Below are positions 1 through 6,785 of a stretch of DNA of 12,540 bases, one piece after another. Both the position numbers and the translations under genes were made by a program. How positions within the stretch are numbered: the stretch's first letter is position 1; the number at the start of each line of letters is the position of its first letter. Source of the DNA: JBPRGG01 sp051418075 (GTDB lineage: Bacteria > Bacteroidota > Bacteroidia > Cytophagales > Cyclobacteriaceae). The notes beneath the pieces were generated by a model, which saw nothing but the letters and a program-made list of their open reading frames with translations, was not told the DNA's origin and did not search any database. The stretch is taken from contig JBPRGG010000097.1 in assembly GCA_051418075.1 (NCBI GenBank), positions 1 to 12,540 on the forward strand. The letters run 5' to 3'.

Positions 1-256
1 AATCCTTTAGGGATTCGACCTCCATCTTATCAACACCCCCTGCTCCTTTGTTGTGTTTTACCTGTCGGTTTGCTGCATTTAGGTTGGAGGGGGAGACAGT
101 GAACTCCATCAACCCATATCCTAATCGGTTATTCTCCGTGAGGTTGTTTTCAGTTATCCCCATGAAAGGCTGCCCTCCCACATAGCCTTCGGATTCCATC
201 CCATTCTTCTGTGGCCAGGTCTTTTCTTCAAAGATTTTCTGCTTTCTTCCTTTCAT
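1..256 (-). CDS. ltrA: Group II intron reverse transcriptase/maturase, N-terminal part (cut by edge)
   Basis: This is the first 85 codons of the intron-encoded protein, running off the left edge. It begins MKGRKQKIFEEKTW. The last third carries the RT-0/RT-1 pattern of group II reverse transcriptases: LNAANRQVKHNKGAGGVDKM (NKGAxGVD is the family hallmark) and then EVESLKD. The protein should splice its host intron as a maturase and copy it into new sites. ATG at 256 is the first ATG in this frame after an in-frame TGA. A good ribosome binding site, AAGGAG (286-281), lies 24 nt upstream, better placed for a five-codon mini-ORF (MNVTE, 270-253) whose TGA overlaps this ATG as ATGA, so translational coupling is likely. 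No frameshift is seen in the visible part. Confidence 0.85.
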   Translation of the reverse strand, partial: MKGRKQKIFEEKTWPQKNGMESEGYVGGQPFMGITENNLTENNRLGYGLMEFTVSPSNLNAANRQVKHNKGAGGVDKMEVESLKD

Positions 257-270
257 TCGGTAACATTCAT
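253..270 (-). CDS. Mini-ORF MNVTE overlapping the intron RT start
   Basis: Five codons and TGA, preceded by AAGGAG (286-281) with a 10-nt spacer. The stop overlaps the reverse transcriptase start codon (ATGA at 256-253). It may load ribosomes for coupled translation of the intron protein. It could also be chance; there is no comparative evidence here. Confidence 0.3.
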   Translation of the reverse strand: MNVTE

Positions 271-381
271 TTACTACTCACTCCTTAAAGTTCAGCTCTT
301 CTCCGTCAGCTGGCGGATACTATGGCCTTGGCTGACTTCTCACGGCAAGCTTTACTCCGGACAGTATCGGACTTTGGTTTG

Positions 382-385
382 TATT
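382..385 (-). other. Putative EBS1 of the left intron
   Basis: On the minus strand this is AATA inside GGTTGCAATACAAAC, a position equivalent to where class IIC introns carry EBS1, in the loop before CAAAGTCC. It is exactly complementary to the last four exon bases TATT (569-566) before the 5' splice site. Class C introns use a short EBS1/IBS1 pairing, so four bases is the expected scale. The assignment rests on complementarity and recalled alignment, not on a folded structure. Confidence 0.55.
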
Positions 386-568
386 GCAACCTCATCCGGT
401 TCACTTTGGCCTTTTATGCAGTTTCTGTTGGTCAGGCCGGGACTTTGCCTCCGGCTTCCTTCAGATTCCACCTCGCGATGGACACCCCTGCCTTTGCCTA
501 ACACTTCCTACTGCCAAGCGTGTTCGGGACTTGCACCCTATAGCTATCGCCCATGCCGGGCGCACAAT

Positions 569-597
569 AAAAAAAGCGGCCTGAGACCGCTTTTTTT
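569..597 (-). terminator. Intrinsic terminator of the coaX-OMP-TPR unit; intron target hairpin
   Basis: An 11-bp stem (A7 plus GCGG at 569-579 against CCGC plus T7 at 587-597) encloses a 7-nt loop at 580-586. It starts 17 nt after the stop codon of the TPR gene at 615. On the minus strand it ends in a T-run and then ATT, and the group IIC intron begins at 565. The A-run on the other arm could let it act in both directions. Class C introns recognise this kind of hairpin as part of their DNA target. Confidence 0.9.
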
Positions 598-614
598 TAA
601 TATTTAAAATTGTA

Positions 615-1910
615 TTAATCTCGGGTTGCTAAAGTTACAGTCTCGCCTATCCAGCAACCTACAGTAAGTTGGTCACCAGCATACATATCATAGGTAAAGG
701 CCTCTTCTTTTGAGGGGAACTGTGATTTAGCCTGGGCCATTTTTTGAGAAGCGCCTGCTCTACGATACATTTCATAGGCAGCCAGATAAACAGCCCTGTC
801 TTTAACTATATTTTCACCTCCTTTACACTGTTCAAAACTATGGAAATAAAGATCTCCAATTTTTTCATAAGCTTCTTTCTGGGTGGGATCTGCATTTACC
901 GCTTGTCTGTAATAGCTTCTGGCTCCTACTTTATCGGCATTCATATTTTCCATATCACCCAATTTCATAAAGATATCAGCTTTTTTGGAATTATCTTCTG
1001 TCATCTCAATAGCCTGCTTCAGGTATTCACCAGCCACTTCAAATTCTTCATTCTGGATACTTTTAATACCAATCAGGTAAGCCAGTCCATATTCAGGTTC
1101 TTTTTCAAATATGGCTTTTACTGTTTCCAGGAACAACGGATCGTCAGTACATTTACCGGCATACATCAGTTGCATAATCTTTTTTGCCTGATCCAGATTA
1201 TCCGGGTTTTCTCTGAATTTGGGGCCCATATTGTTGGTTATAAAATTACAATCTACATTTACTGTTGCCATAAAGATCTTATCCACATTTTCTTTAATGG
1301 TTTCTGTTTTTTCAGAACTTTGCTTGGAATCAATGATCTCATTAACCTTGTCATAGATTTCTATAACTTCTTCATCATTAAGCTTTTTGGTGGCCAGTTT
1401 ATACCTTCTTACCACGTCCATATATGGCACAATAATATATGAAGCCACTTTATTGCCATTCATGGTAAAGGTTTTATCATAAATTTCAAATAGTTCAGGG
1501 TATTTAGCCTGGCGATTACTCCAGTACTTATATGCCGTATATGCTTTTCGATTCAAAACATTGGCTTCATCATTAAAATACTTGATTCGAAGATCATACA
1601 TGGTCAGGGCGGAATCCTGCAACTCAAGGGTTTTTTGAGCATCATCTTCTATTTCAGCCAATCCTTCATAAATCTTGGCCCCATCAATATATAAGGAATT
1701 ATGTAAATCGGGTACATTTTTTAACAACCAAAGGTGCGGTTTTTTAGCTACTGTATAATTATCCTGCTTCAAAGCATCTTTATACAATACATACCGTTCT
1801 TCGGCCGAAGCTTTATCTTCCGGCCAGTTCCACTCTGAGGCTGATTGAGCAAACGCTGCATTTACGATAACTGTAAATGCAATAAAAGCAAATAAAGATT
1901 TAGTTTTCAT
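615..1910 (-). CDS. Secreted tetratricopeptide-repeat protein
   Basis: A 431-residue protein with a clear Sec signal peptide (residues 1-22, hydrophobic core then NAAFA, cleavage before QS), so it is probably periplasmic. The body is helical and rich in charged residues. TPR-like helix pairs are clearest around residues 275-350, where AYLIGIKSI..EFEVAGEYLKQAI, ADIFMKLGDM and ARSYYRQAVNADPTQKEAYEKIGDLY follow each other at TPR spacing. The C-terminus (PSKEEAFTYDMY..VGCWIGETVTLATRD) looks like a conserved tail, with one cysteine. It starts 12 nt after the stop of the outer membrane protein gene and ends at a strong terminator, so it closes the coaX operon. No enzyme motif is visible; a scaffold or assembly role in the cell envelope is an inference from location and TPRs. 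Confidence 0.85.
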   Translation of the reverse strand: MKTKSLFAFIAFTVIVNAAFAQSASEWNWPEDKASAEERYVLYKDALKQDNYTVAKKPHLWLLKNVPDLHNSLYIDGAKIYEGLAEIEDDAQKTLELQDSALTMYDLRIKYFNDEANVLNRKAYTAYKYWSNRQAKYPELFEIYDKTFTMNGNKVASYIIVPYMDVVRRYKLATKKLNDEEVIEIYDKVNEIIDSKQSSEKTETIKENVDKIFMATVNVDCNFITNNMGPKFRENPDNLDQAKKIMQLMYAGKCTDDPLFLETVKAIFEKEPEYGLAYLIGIKSIQNEEFEVAGEYLKQAIEMTEDNSKKADIFMKLGDMENMNADKVGARSYYRQAVNADPTQKEAYEKIGDLYFHSFEQCKGGENIVKDRAVYLAAYEMYRRAGASQKMAQAKSQFPSKEEAFTYDMYAGDQLTVGCWIGETVTLATRD

Positions 1911-1922
1911 GACTGTACTTTT

Positions 1923-3206
1923 TTAATCGAATTTTCTTCTTTCAAACCATTTATCATTAAAGGTTACTCCCAAGATTAACCTGTAAATATCTTCTTTAAT
2001 TAAATCACCACTGTTTTCCCCCCTTTGACTATACTGTAAGGCCATACTTATTGAAGAAGCATTGGTAACTGGCAATGTAACACCAAAATTAATACCAAAC
2101 TCATTAATTGCCTGATTATTTTTTAAAAATGGTGTTTGTTCATAGGTAAAACCAGCTTTATACATGACACGGTTCCAATAACTTCTTACGGATGTATAGT
2201 CAGGAATAAACTCAAATCCTATTCCTCCCCGGTAGCTTTCGCCTAAATTCTGTTCTCTTCCGCTTATACCTTTAAACTGGGTCCAGTCCTGCATTTCAAA
2301 ATCGGCGGCCAAAACCCAATTTGGTCCTTTTTGAAGGCTTATACCAATTCCATATTTAGCCGGTAGTGTCACAAACCTTTCATCCTGATGCCTAAGGGTA
2401 TCCCGGAATACGATCTGACCTATTTCATCCTGACGATCCAAACGCTCATGTTGTTTTGTGGCAATATCAGCCTTAAGATCATAAATAGCTCCAATATTTA
2501 AATAAGTATTATCTGTGATTTTAATGGCATATGCCATTCCTAACCCCAGGCTAAAATCAGAAAAAGAGGATCTTAAAAAATTAGAAGTTCTGAAGCGGGA
2601 AGCAATGACGGTATCAGGTAAACTTACTGCAAAAGGACTCACAATGGTTTCATCTATAATAGACCCAAACATATAGCTGGCTCGTGCTCCAAAATATAAC
2701 GAACGGAAAAACCTGGCACCTGCAGCCAGGTAGGCTTGATTCATACCACCAGTTCCGGTATAATTGATTTCAGTTCGGTGCGAACTATTTGCTATATTTT
2801 GAATGGATTGAATGTTATAATCTACAATGCTATAGGGCTTTAATCCTACACTCATAGTCACCCTGCCTGATTTAATTGGAAAACCGAAAGCCAGGTAATC
2901 AAGATTAAACCCGGCATTTTCCTGATTCAGACTGTCCCGCTGGATCACCCTTCTTTCTCCCACCATACCCACTTCAAACACTGTTAAAGAATTAAAAGGG
3001 AGTAAAGCCGGGTTCAGGTTATTTAAATTAAGTAATTTGCCATAGCTTAATCCAACACCGCCTATACCCATATGAGAGGCCAAACCCATACCCTGAACTT
3101 CACCTATTCCATTTATGGTAAATGGTGACCGATTTACCTGAGAAAAAGCTTCATTTCCCACACCCAACCATAGCAACAACAGAAAACTAATTATTTTTCT
3201 CAACAT
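1923..3206 (-). CDS. Outer membrane beta-barrel protein, uncharacterised
   Basis: A 427-residue protein with a signal peptide (MLRKIISFLLLLWLGVGNEAFSQ, cleavage near residue 23). The mature part is a series of alternating hydrophobic/polar strands with many Gly, Tyr, Phe and Ser residues (for example YLAFGFPIKSGRVTMSVGLKP, LYFGARASYMFG, TYLNIGAIYDL, SMALQYSQRGE), typical of a beta-barrel in the outer membrane. The start, with SPFTINGIGEVQ and a Gly-rich stretch, then NPALLPF, resembles the FadL/PorV-like barrels common in Bacteroidota, but I cannot place it in a named family. Its start lies 20 nt inside the coaX reading frame, so the two genes are probably translationally coupled. The TPR gene follows after 12 nt. 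A pore or envelope-assembly role is an inference only. Confidence 0.8.
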   Translation of the reverse strand: MLRKIISFLLLLWLGVGNEAFSQVNRSPFTINGIGEVQGMGLASHMGIGGVGLSYGKLLNLNNLNPALLPFNSLTVFEVGMVGERRVIQRDSLNQENAGFNLDYLAFGFPIKSGRVTMSVGLKPYSIVDYNIQSIQNIANSSHRTEINYTGTGGMNQAYLAAGARFFRSLYFGARASYMFGSIIDETIVSPFAVSLPDTVIASRFRTSNFLRSSFSDFSLGLGMAYAIKITDNTYLNIGAIYDLKADIATKQHERLDRQDEIGQIVFRDTLRHQDERFVTLPAKYGIGISLQKGPNWVLAADFEMQDWTQFKGISGREQNLGESYRGGIGFEFIPDYTSVRSYWNRVMYKAGFTYEQTPFLKNNQAINEFGINFGVTLPVTNASSISMALQYSQRGENSGDLIKEDIYRLILGVTFNDKWFERRKFD

Positions 3207-3912
3207 TATAAATTAAAATACTATTAAGTCCGTATAATACCAAATGAGGAACTGCAAAGATGCTTCCTTTTAGCTTACTTTCAAAAAAATTAGCACCCCC
3301 ACCGGTCAAAATTATTTTTAAATTCTTAAATAGTTGCTGATAATTTTGAATCATTCCATCGAGTTCGGCAATTGTTCCATGAATTACTCCACTAAGTATA
3401 CATTCATGAGTACTTTTTCCTATTAACCAGTCACCCTGGTCAAGCTCAACTAACGGTAAATTTGCTGTAAAAGTATTCAAAGCCTTTAGTTTCATATGGT
3501 AACCTGGTGTTATGGCTCCTCCCAGATATATCTTTTTACTAGTGATCAAATCATAAGTGATACAGGTACCACAATCTATTACCAGAATATCCTCACCAGG
3601 AAATTTAATGGATGCCCCCACTACCCCTGCAATTCGATCAACTCCTAAAGTTTCCGGTGTTTGATATTCAATTTTTACCGGAACCGGTAAAAGATGATCC
3701 AATTTCATGATAGAAATATTTTCATCAAATTGATTCATAATATCCCTAACATTCTTTCTTACGGAGCCAATGATTAAATGTTGAGGTAAATTTGAATTAA
3801 CTAAATCTACCAGCTCTGAAACAGGTAATTTGTCCTCAACCTTCACCAGTTCAAGCCCCTTAAAAACACCCACTTTAGCAAACGAGTTGCCTAAATCAAT
3901 TGCCAGATTCAT
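3187..3912 (-). CDS. coaX: Type III pantothenate kinase
   Basis: Phosphorylates pantothenate with ATP, the first step of coenzyme A synthesis, in the cytoplasm. The 241-residue length fits the CoaX family. It has the ASKHA-fold motifs in order: DLGN (6-9, phosphate-1), PETLGVDR (86-93, with the family's conserved Asp at 92), DCGTCITYDL (113-122, phosphate-2), LGGAITPG (130-137) and ILTGGG (201-206, adenosine). The TPR and outer membrane protein genes lie downstream; the 20-nt overlap with the barrel gene suggests one mRNA. It is divergent from anmK across a 109-nt spacer that must hold both promoters. I find no exact TAnnTTTG element for this direction. Confidence 0.95.
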   Translation of the reverse strand: MNLAIDLGNSFAKVGVFKGLELVKVEDKLPVSELVDLVNSNLPQHLIIGSVRKNVRDIMNQFDENISIMKLDHLLPVPVKIEYQTPETLGVDRIAGVVGASIKFPGEDILVIDCGTCITYDLITSKKIYLGGAITPGYHMKLKALNTFTANLPLVELDQGDWLIGKSTHECILSGVIHGTIAELDGMIQNYQQLFKNLKIILTGGGANFFESKLKGSIFAVPHLVLYGLNSILIYNVEKNN

Positions 3913-4021
3913 TTATTCCGCATATATATCTAAATAATTTAATTTTTGTTTGAAAAAACCTGATGTTTTTAAAAAATGTCCGTAAAATTATCAAAAAATT
4001 TTCAATAGTATAATTGAGCTT

Positions 4022-5113
4022 ATGAAAACCTTCAAAATAATAGGTCTTATGTCTGGTACTTCTGTGGATGGTCTTGATATGGCCTTCTGCGAATTTAAAC
4101 AAGATGAACAGAATAATTGGCACTATAACATCCTGGTAACTGACAATAAAGCTTACTCGGCCGAATGGCAAGAGAAGCTTAAAAATATCATGCATACCAA
4201 TAGCTTACAATTGGTAGAAGCTGATTTTGAACTTGGCCGTTTGTATGGAAGTTGGGTGAATGAATTTATGATAAAAAACAAGCTAAACCCGGATGCCATT
4301 GCCAGTCACGGACACACTGTTTTTCATCAACCGGAAAAAGGGATCACCTGGCAAATAGGTCAGGCGTTTGAAATCCAAAAAGCCACTAATACTCCGGTAA
4401 TCAATGATTTTAGAAAGCTTGATCTGGTATTGGGTGGACAGGGAGCTCCCCTGGTTCCTGCAGGTGACCGGTTATTGTTTGGAAATTTCGATATATGCCT
4501 TAACCTGGGAGGAATAGCCAATTTATCGGCAGAGTATCAGGGCAATAGAATTGCTTACGACATATGTCCCTGTAACCTGGCCTTGAACTTCCTGGCAGGA
4601 CAAAAAAACCTGACTTATGATGACAAAGGACAACTGGCCCGGCAAGGGAAATATCAGGAGGAACTTATACAGCAGTTAAATCAGCTATCTTATTATAAGC
4701 TGCCTTACCCAAAATCTTTGGGACTGGAATGGCTTGAAGATAATATCTTTCCCTTATTAGCCGCCTCAGATTACAATGTGGATGATTTACTACATACTTT
4801 TACTCACCATATTGCCTTTCAAATCGCAAAAGCCGCTCAAAAACATGTACCTGATGGTGCAAGTCAGATGCTGATCACCGGAGGAGGAGCTTTTAATGAT
4901 TTTCTGATAGAATTAATCAGACATTATACCTCAACAAACACTCAAATTGAAGTTCCAACCCATCAGCTTATTGAATATAAAGAGGCCCTGGTTTTTGCTT
5001 TTTTGGCAGCTCTGCGGCTAAGTGGTCAGATCAACACTTATAAATCTGTAACAGGCGCTCAAAGTGATAGCTGTGGAGGAGTGATTCACAACAATCATTT
5101 TTTATCCTCTTAA
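4022..5113 (+). CDS. anmK: Anhydro-N-acetylmuramic acid kinase
   Basis: Converts 1,6-anhydro-MurNAc, a murein turnover product, to MurNAc-6-phosphate with ATP and ring cleavage, feeding cell-wall recycling. The 363 residues match the usual length. Motifs visible: IGLMSGTSVDGLD (7-19, ATP site), SHGHT (95-99), NDFR (128-131) followed by GGQGAPLVP (138-146), NLGGIAN (161-167), YDICPCN (179-185, whose Asp180 aligns with the catalytic Asp of DTGPGN in the E. coli enzyme) and TGGGAFND (286-293). The CPCN version is the form I associate with Bacteroidota. No murQ or muropeptide transporter lies nearby. A TATAATTG sequence (4009-4016) resembles the -7 element, but would imply an almost leaderless mRNA. 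Confidence 0.96.
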   Translation: MKTFKIIGLMSGTSVDGLDMAFCEFKQDEQNNWHYNILVTDNKAYSAEWQEKLKNIMHTNSLQLVEADFELGRLYGSWVNEFMIKNKLNPDAIASHGHTVFHQPEKGITWQIGQAFEIQKATNTPVINDFRKLDLVLGGQGAPLVPAGDRLLFGNFDICLNLGGIANLSAEYQGNRIAYDICPCNLALNFLAGQKNLTYDDKGQLARQGKYQEELIQQLNQLSYYKLPYPKSLGLEWLEDNIFPLLAASDYNVDDLLHTFTHHIAFQIAKAAQKHVPDGASQMLITGGGAFNDFLIELIRHYTSTNTQIEVPTHQLIEYKEALVFAFLAALRLSGQINTYKSVTGAQSDSCGGVIHNNHFLSS

Positions 5114-5200
5114 TCATTTGGTGAATTAGGTTGGTTTTCACTATCTTTTGGGGTCGTTGCATTCAGCATACCAGAAAGTAGTTATTCTTATAATACTATC

Positions 5201-5221
5201 AAGTTTGCCTGACTCAAACTT
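5201..5221. repeat. Inverted repeat between anmK and the transporter gene
   Basis: AAGTTTG and CAAACTT form a perfect 7-bp stem with a 7-nt loop (CCTGACT), 88 nt after the anmK stop and 28 nt before the transporter start. A second outer pair, ATCAAG (5198-5203) and CTTGAT (5224-5229), allows an alternative fold. No T-run follows on the plus strand, so it is a weak terminator candidate; an operator or leader structure is equally possible. Confidence 0.4.
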
Positions 5222-5249
5222 TGCTTGATTTAAAAATGTAAAATGATTA

Positions 5250-6764
5250 ATGAAATCTTTTAGCATCTTTTTAATTTTAATCACTGTTCTGAATTTTTCT
5301 GCCAATTGCGAAAACTTATTAGCTACTCCTGATAACCTTCCCCAGAAAGTTTTACAGGAACATGAAGAATCTGAACAGTCGAATGAACACATTTCAACAG
5401 AAGATGACCATACAGAAGCTGCCCATAAGTCACCTCCCATATGGTCTGTGATCCCATTCGTATTACTTTTATTGATGATTGCCACAGGTCCTCTATTCTA
5501 TGAGCATTTTTGGCATAAAAACTATCCCATCATAGCCATTATACTGGCTGCAATTGTGGTCTCATTTTACCTTTTCTTTCTGAAAAATTTTCATTACCCA
5601 GTGCATTCCGCCTTTGAATACATACAATTCATATCCCTGCTCGCCTCTTTGTACATTGCTTCGGGAGGCATCTGGATCAATGTAGATCGCCAGTCAACCC
5701 CTGTCACCAATATAGGTATCCTGGCCATTGGGGCGGTTATTGCCAACCTCATAGGAACCACCGGAGCTTCAATGTTATTGATAAGGCCCTTCATGCGAAT
5801 TAATCAGCACCGCATAAAGCCTTACCACGTTGTATTCTTTATTTTTATCATCAGCAATATTGGGGGTTCGCTTACACCCATAGGAGACCCTCCTTTATTT
5901 TTAGGTTTTTTAAAGGGTGTTCCTTTTTTCTGGACACTTTCTCATAACATTGTACCCTGGTTTTTTGCTATTACTGTTATTTGTATCATTTTTTATTTCT
6001 TTGACAAGAAAAATGCTGAGAATCATACAGGCATAGAACCTTCTTCTGAGTATTCCAATAAAATCACAATGGCAGGATCAAGAAATTTTCTCTGGTTAGG
6101 AGTAGTCATTATAGCGGTATTTCTGGATCCCAACATCTTCGACTTTGTACCTGGCATTTATTATCACGGGCAGAAATTTTCTTTTCTGCGAGAACTGATC
6201 ATGCTGGCGGTAGCTTATTTCTCCTACAAATTTGCCAGCAAAAAAGCATTGACCGAAAATGAATTCAGTTTTGAACCTATTCGGGAAGTCACCTTTATTT
6301 TTATTGGCATTTTCGGAACAATGATGCCCGCCCTGGAATTGGTGGGCAATTTTGCCCGGTCAGAAGCTGGAGCTGCATTAATTAATCAGAATACCCTTTA
6401 CTGGGGCACTGGTATGCTTTCAGGATTTTTGGATAATGCCCCTACTTATTTGAATTTTTTAGCGGCAGGCATGGCTTCCCAGGGGGGTGAGATCAGTCAG
6501 TTACAGGATGTGAGAAATTTTGCCCAGGGAGGGGTATATCAAAATTCGGTGCTTTTCCTGAAGTCCATTTCGATTGCGGCCGTATTTTTTGGGGCTATGA
6601 CCTATATTGGAAATGGGCCCAATTTCATGGTTAAATCTATTTCTGAAGAAAGAGGTATCAAAATGCCATCCTTTTTTGGTTATATGATCAGATTTTCCCT
6701 GCCGATACTGATTCCCTTATTTGTGATCGTTTGGTTGATTTTCTTTGCCTTTAAACCAGTTTAA
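5250..6764 (+). CDS. NhaD/ArsB-type sodium:proton antiporter family transporter
   Basis: A 504-residue polytopic inner membrane protein of the ion transporter superfamily (NhaD/ArsB/CitM fold). It has an N-terminal hydrophobic segment (1-18, likely signal peptide or first helix), an acidic, His-containing linker (21-62), then about a dozen membrane segments beginning near residue 66. Family-like motifs are GTTGAS (169-174), IGGSLTPIGDPP (204-215) and, in the second half, LDNAPTY (394-400) and GNGPNFM (454-460). The paired Gly/Pro/Asn-rich hairpins at 204-215 and 394-460 fit the inverted-repeat architecture. Sodium/proton exchange is the best guess, but substrate cannot be settled by sequence reading. 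The two upstream ATGs (5236, 5243) run into stops, so 5250 is the supported start. It converges on lysC with a 21-nt gap. Confidence 0.85.
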   Translation: MKSFSIFLILITVLNFSANCENLLATPDNLPQKVLQEHEESEQSNEHISTEDDHTEAAHKSPPIWSVIPFVLLLLMIATGPLFYEHFWHKNYPIIAIILAAIVVSFYLFFLKNFHYPVHSAFEYIQFISLLASLYIASGGIWINVDRQSTPVTNIGILAIGAVIANLIGTTGASMLLIRPFMRINQHRIKPYHVVFFIFIISNIGGSLTPIGDPPLFLGFLKGVPFFWTLSHNIVPWFFAITVICIIFYFFDKKNAENHTGIEPSSEYSNKITMAGSRNFLWLGVVIIAVFLDPNIFDFVPGIYYHGQKFSFLRELIMLAVAYFSYKFASKKALTENEFSFEPIREVTFIFIGIFGTMMPALELVGNFARSEAGAALINQNTLYWGTGMLSGFLDNAPTYLNFLAAGMASQGGEISQLQDVRNFAQGGVYQNSVLFLKSISIAAVFFGAMTYIGNGPNFMVKSISEERGIKMPSFFGYMIRFSLPILIPLFVIVWLIFFAFKPV

Positions 6765-6785
6765 GCCGAAAGATGGAGGTTGTGT

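Larger units (their letters stand above)
1..565 (-). mobile_element. Group IIC intron, 5' part (continues past left edge)
   Basis: On the minus strand the element begins at 565 with GTGCGCCCGGCATGGGCG, the GUGYG-type 5' end of bacterial group II introns. It continues with stretches that I recall from the Oceanobacillus iheyensis class IIC ribozyme: TAGGGTGCAAGTCCCGAAC, GGGGTGTCCATCGCGAGG, GGAATCTGAAGGAAGC, then AGAAGTCAGCC and CATAGTA in the domain II/III region. The structured RNA spans 565-257 and then runs into the reverse transcriptase reading frame. The 5' splice site lies 3 nt after the T-run of a terminator hairpin, the usual insertion context of class C introns. Domains V and VI of this copy lie outside the window. 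The identification is firm; the class rests on recalled sequence resemblance plus insertion context. Confidence 0.9.

Noticed and set aside
374..607. Plus-strand open frame across the left intron boundary
   Set aside because: It reads antisense through intron RNA and the terminator hairpin, and its composition does not look like a protein.
744..1442. 232-codon plus-strand frame, Phe/Ile rich
   Set aside because: It lies antisense inside the TPR gene; the apparent hydrophobic protein is the complement of Lys/Glu-rich codons.
3896..4195. 99-codon minus-strand frame at the coaX-anmK spacer
   Set aside because: It overlaps the start of anmK antisense and part of coaX, and has no recognisable domain.
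5141..5485. 114-codon minus-strand frame before the transporter
   Set aside because: It is antisense to the transporter N-terminus, and its Cys/Ser richness comes from the complement of the acidic linker.
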